Source: JAFARZ01 sp035651595
GTDB taxonomy: Bacteria; Actinomycetota; Actinomycetes; Streptosporangiales; Streptosporangiaceae
DNA length: 5,740 bases
Direction of reading: 5' to 3'
Assembly: GCA_035651595.1 (NCBI GenBank)
Contig: DASRFJ010000364.1
Coordinates: 1-5,740 of the forward strand
The notes under the pieces were generated by a model. That model had not been told where the DNA came from, ran no database searches, and saw only the letters and a program-made list of their open reading frames with translations. The position numbers were made by a program, and so were the translations under genes. Positions 4,877 through 5,740 of the stretch are shown here, piece by piece. Numbering within the stretch: position 1 is the first letter of the stretch; the number at the start of each line of letters is the position of its first letter.

Positions 4877-5740
4877 ATGTCCAGGAACTTGACGTCCTTG
4901 GCGTTGCGGGTGATGAACGAGCGACGCGCCTCCACGTCCTCGCCCATCAGCACGCTGAACAGCTCGTCGGCCTGGGCCGCGTCATCGAGCGTCACCTGCT
5001 TCAGCACCCGGCGGGCCGGGTCCATCGTGGTCTCCCACAGCTCGGTGGCGTTCATCTCGCCGAGGCCCTTGAACCGCTGCACGTCGTCCCGCGGCCGCGG
5101 GTCCTTGCGGCCTTGCGCCATTCCCTCCTCGATCACCCGGTCCCGCTCGGGGTCGCTGTACGCGTAACCCGGCTTGTTGCCGCTGCCCCACTTGATCTTG
5201 TACAGCGGCGGCTGGGACAGGTAGACGTGCCCGGCCTCGATCAGCGGCTTCATGAACCGGAACAGCAGCGTGAGCAGCAGCGTGGTGATGTGCTGGCCGT
5301 CGACGTCGGCGTCCGCCATCAGGATGATCTTGTGGTAGCGGAGCTTGGAGATGTCGAATTCGTCGTAGATACCGGTGCCCAGCGCGGTGATCATCGACTG
5401 GACCTCGGTGTTCCGCAGGACCCGGTCGATCCGCGACTTCTCCACGTTGATGATCTTGCCGCGCAACGGCAGGATCGCCTGGAACACCGGATCCCGCCCG
5501 CCCTTGGCCGAGCCGCCGGCCGAGTCACCCTCGACGACATAGATCTCGGACTGCGCCGGGTCGGTGGACTGGCAGTCGGACAGCTTTCCCGGCATGCCAC
5601 CGGACTTCATCGCGGACTTGCGGGTGAGCTCGCGCGCCTGCCGGGCGGCGACCCGCGCCCGGGCGGCCAGGCTCGCCTTGTTGATGATGTCCTTGGCCTC
5701 GCCGGGGTTGCGGTCGAACCAGTCCCGCAGGTGGTCGTTG
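4873..5740 (-). CDS. gyrB: DNA gyrase subunit B, C-terminal part (runs off the right edge)
   Basis: ATPase-bearing subunit of DNA gyrase, which pairs with GyrA as A2B2 to introduce negative supercoils; cytoplasmic, on the nucleoid. Only the last 288 codons are in the window; the reading frame stays open to position 5740, so the N-terminal ATPase domain lies outside. What is seen, numbering from the first complete codon: the TOPRIM domain with VVEGDSAGG (catalytic Glu at 70) and MADADVDG (metal-binding Asp at 143, 145, 147, equivalent to E. coli D498, D500, D502), PLRGKIINVEK at 91-101, and QRFKGLGEMN at 221-230, ending KDVKFLDI. The roughly 170-aa insertion found in enterobacterial GyrB is absent, as is usual in actinobacteria. 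The 'ADADVDGQH' form of the Asp motif is also common in actinobacterial GyrB. It lies 15 bases upstream of gyrA on the same strand, so an operon is likely. No frameshift is seen. Topoisomerase IV ParE is the main alternative; the gyrA partner directly downstream with a GyrA box argues for gyrase. Confidence 0.98.
   Translation of the reverse strand, partial: NDHLRDWFDRNPGEAKDIINKASLAARARVAARQARELTRKSAMKSGGMPGKLSDCQSTDPAQSEIYVVEGDSAGGSAKGGRDPVFQAILPLRGKIINVEKSRIDRVLRNTEVQSMITALGTGIYDEFDISKLRYHKIILMADADVDGQHITTLLLTLLFRFMKPLIEAGHVYLSQPPLYKIKWGSGNKPGYAYSDPERDRVIEEGMAQGRKDPRPRDDVQRFKGLGEMNATELWETTMDPARRVLKQVTLDDAAQADELFSVLMGEDVEARRSFITRNAKDVKFLDI

Overview
The window looks like a housekeeping chromosomal segment from a high-G+C actinomycete (Actinomycetota). 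Three lines of evidence support this. Codon third positions in the clear genes are strongly G/C. The order gyrB, gyrA, DUF3566 membrane protein, tRNA-Ile(GAU), all on the minus strand, matches the arrangement known from this phylum (in Mycobacterium tuberculosis: gyrB, gyrA, Rv0007, ileT, alaT). The GyrA breakage-reunion region also resembles Streptomyces-type sequences more than mycobacterial ones. I cannot name a genus.

Layout, in the direction of transcription (right to left). The right edge holds the last 288 codons of gyrB (4873-5739, running off the window), covering the TOPRIM domain and C-terminus. After 15 bases gyrA follows (2317-4857, 846 aa, GTG start), complete and apparently functional. 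After 79 bases comes a 442-aa DUF3566 protein (909-2237): a long disordered, repeat-bearing N-terminal part and two membrane helices at the C-terminus. After 67 bases comes tRNA-Ile with an encoded CCA end (764-841). GyrB and GyrA form the heterotetrameric type II topoisomerase that introduces negative supercoils. The DUF3566 protein is a conserved membrane neighbour of unknown biochemical role, and the tRNA is probably read from the same strand with its own weak promoter or by read-through.

The left part (1-763), downstream of the tRNA 3' end, holds no intact gene that I trust. It does contain plus-strand stretches with moderately coding-like base use. These can be pieced together into a broken, small helix-turn-helix-like protein (312-623) that needs two compensating frame changes. 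There is also a 12-bp perfect palindrome at 684-695. The tRNA-Ala gene that often follows tRNA-Ile in actinobacteria is absent here.

I see no convincing new biological system. The points most worth checking are the decayed region beside the tRNA 3' end, the start site and internal promoter-like signals of the DUF3566 gene, its tandem repeats, and a valine in GyrA at a position that is usually arginine.
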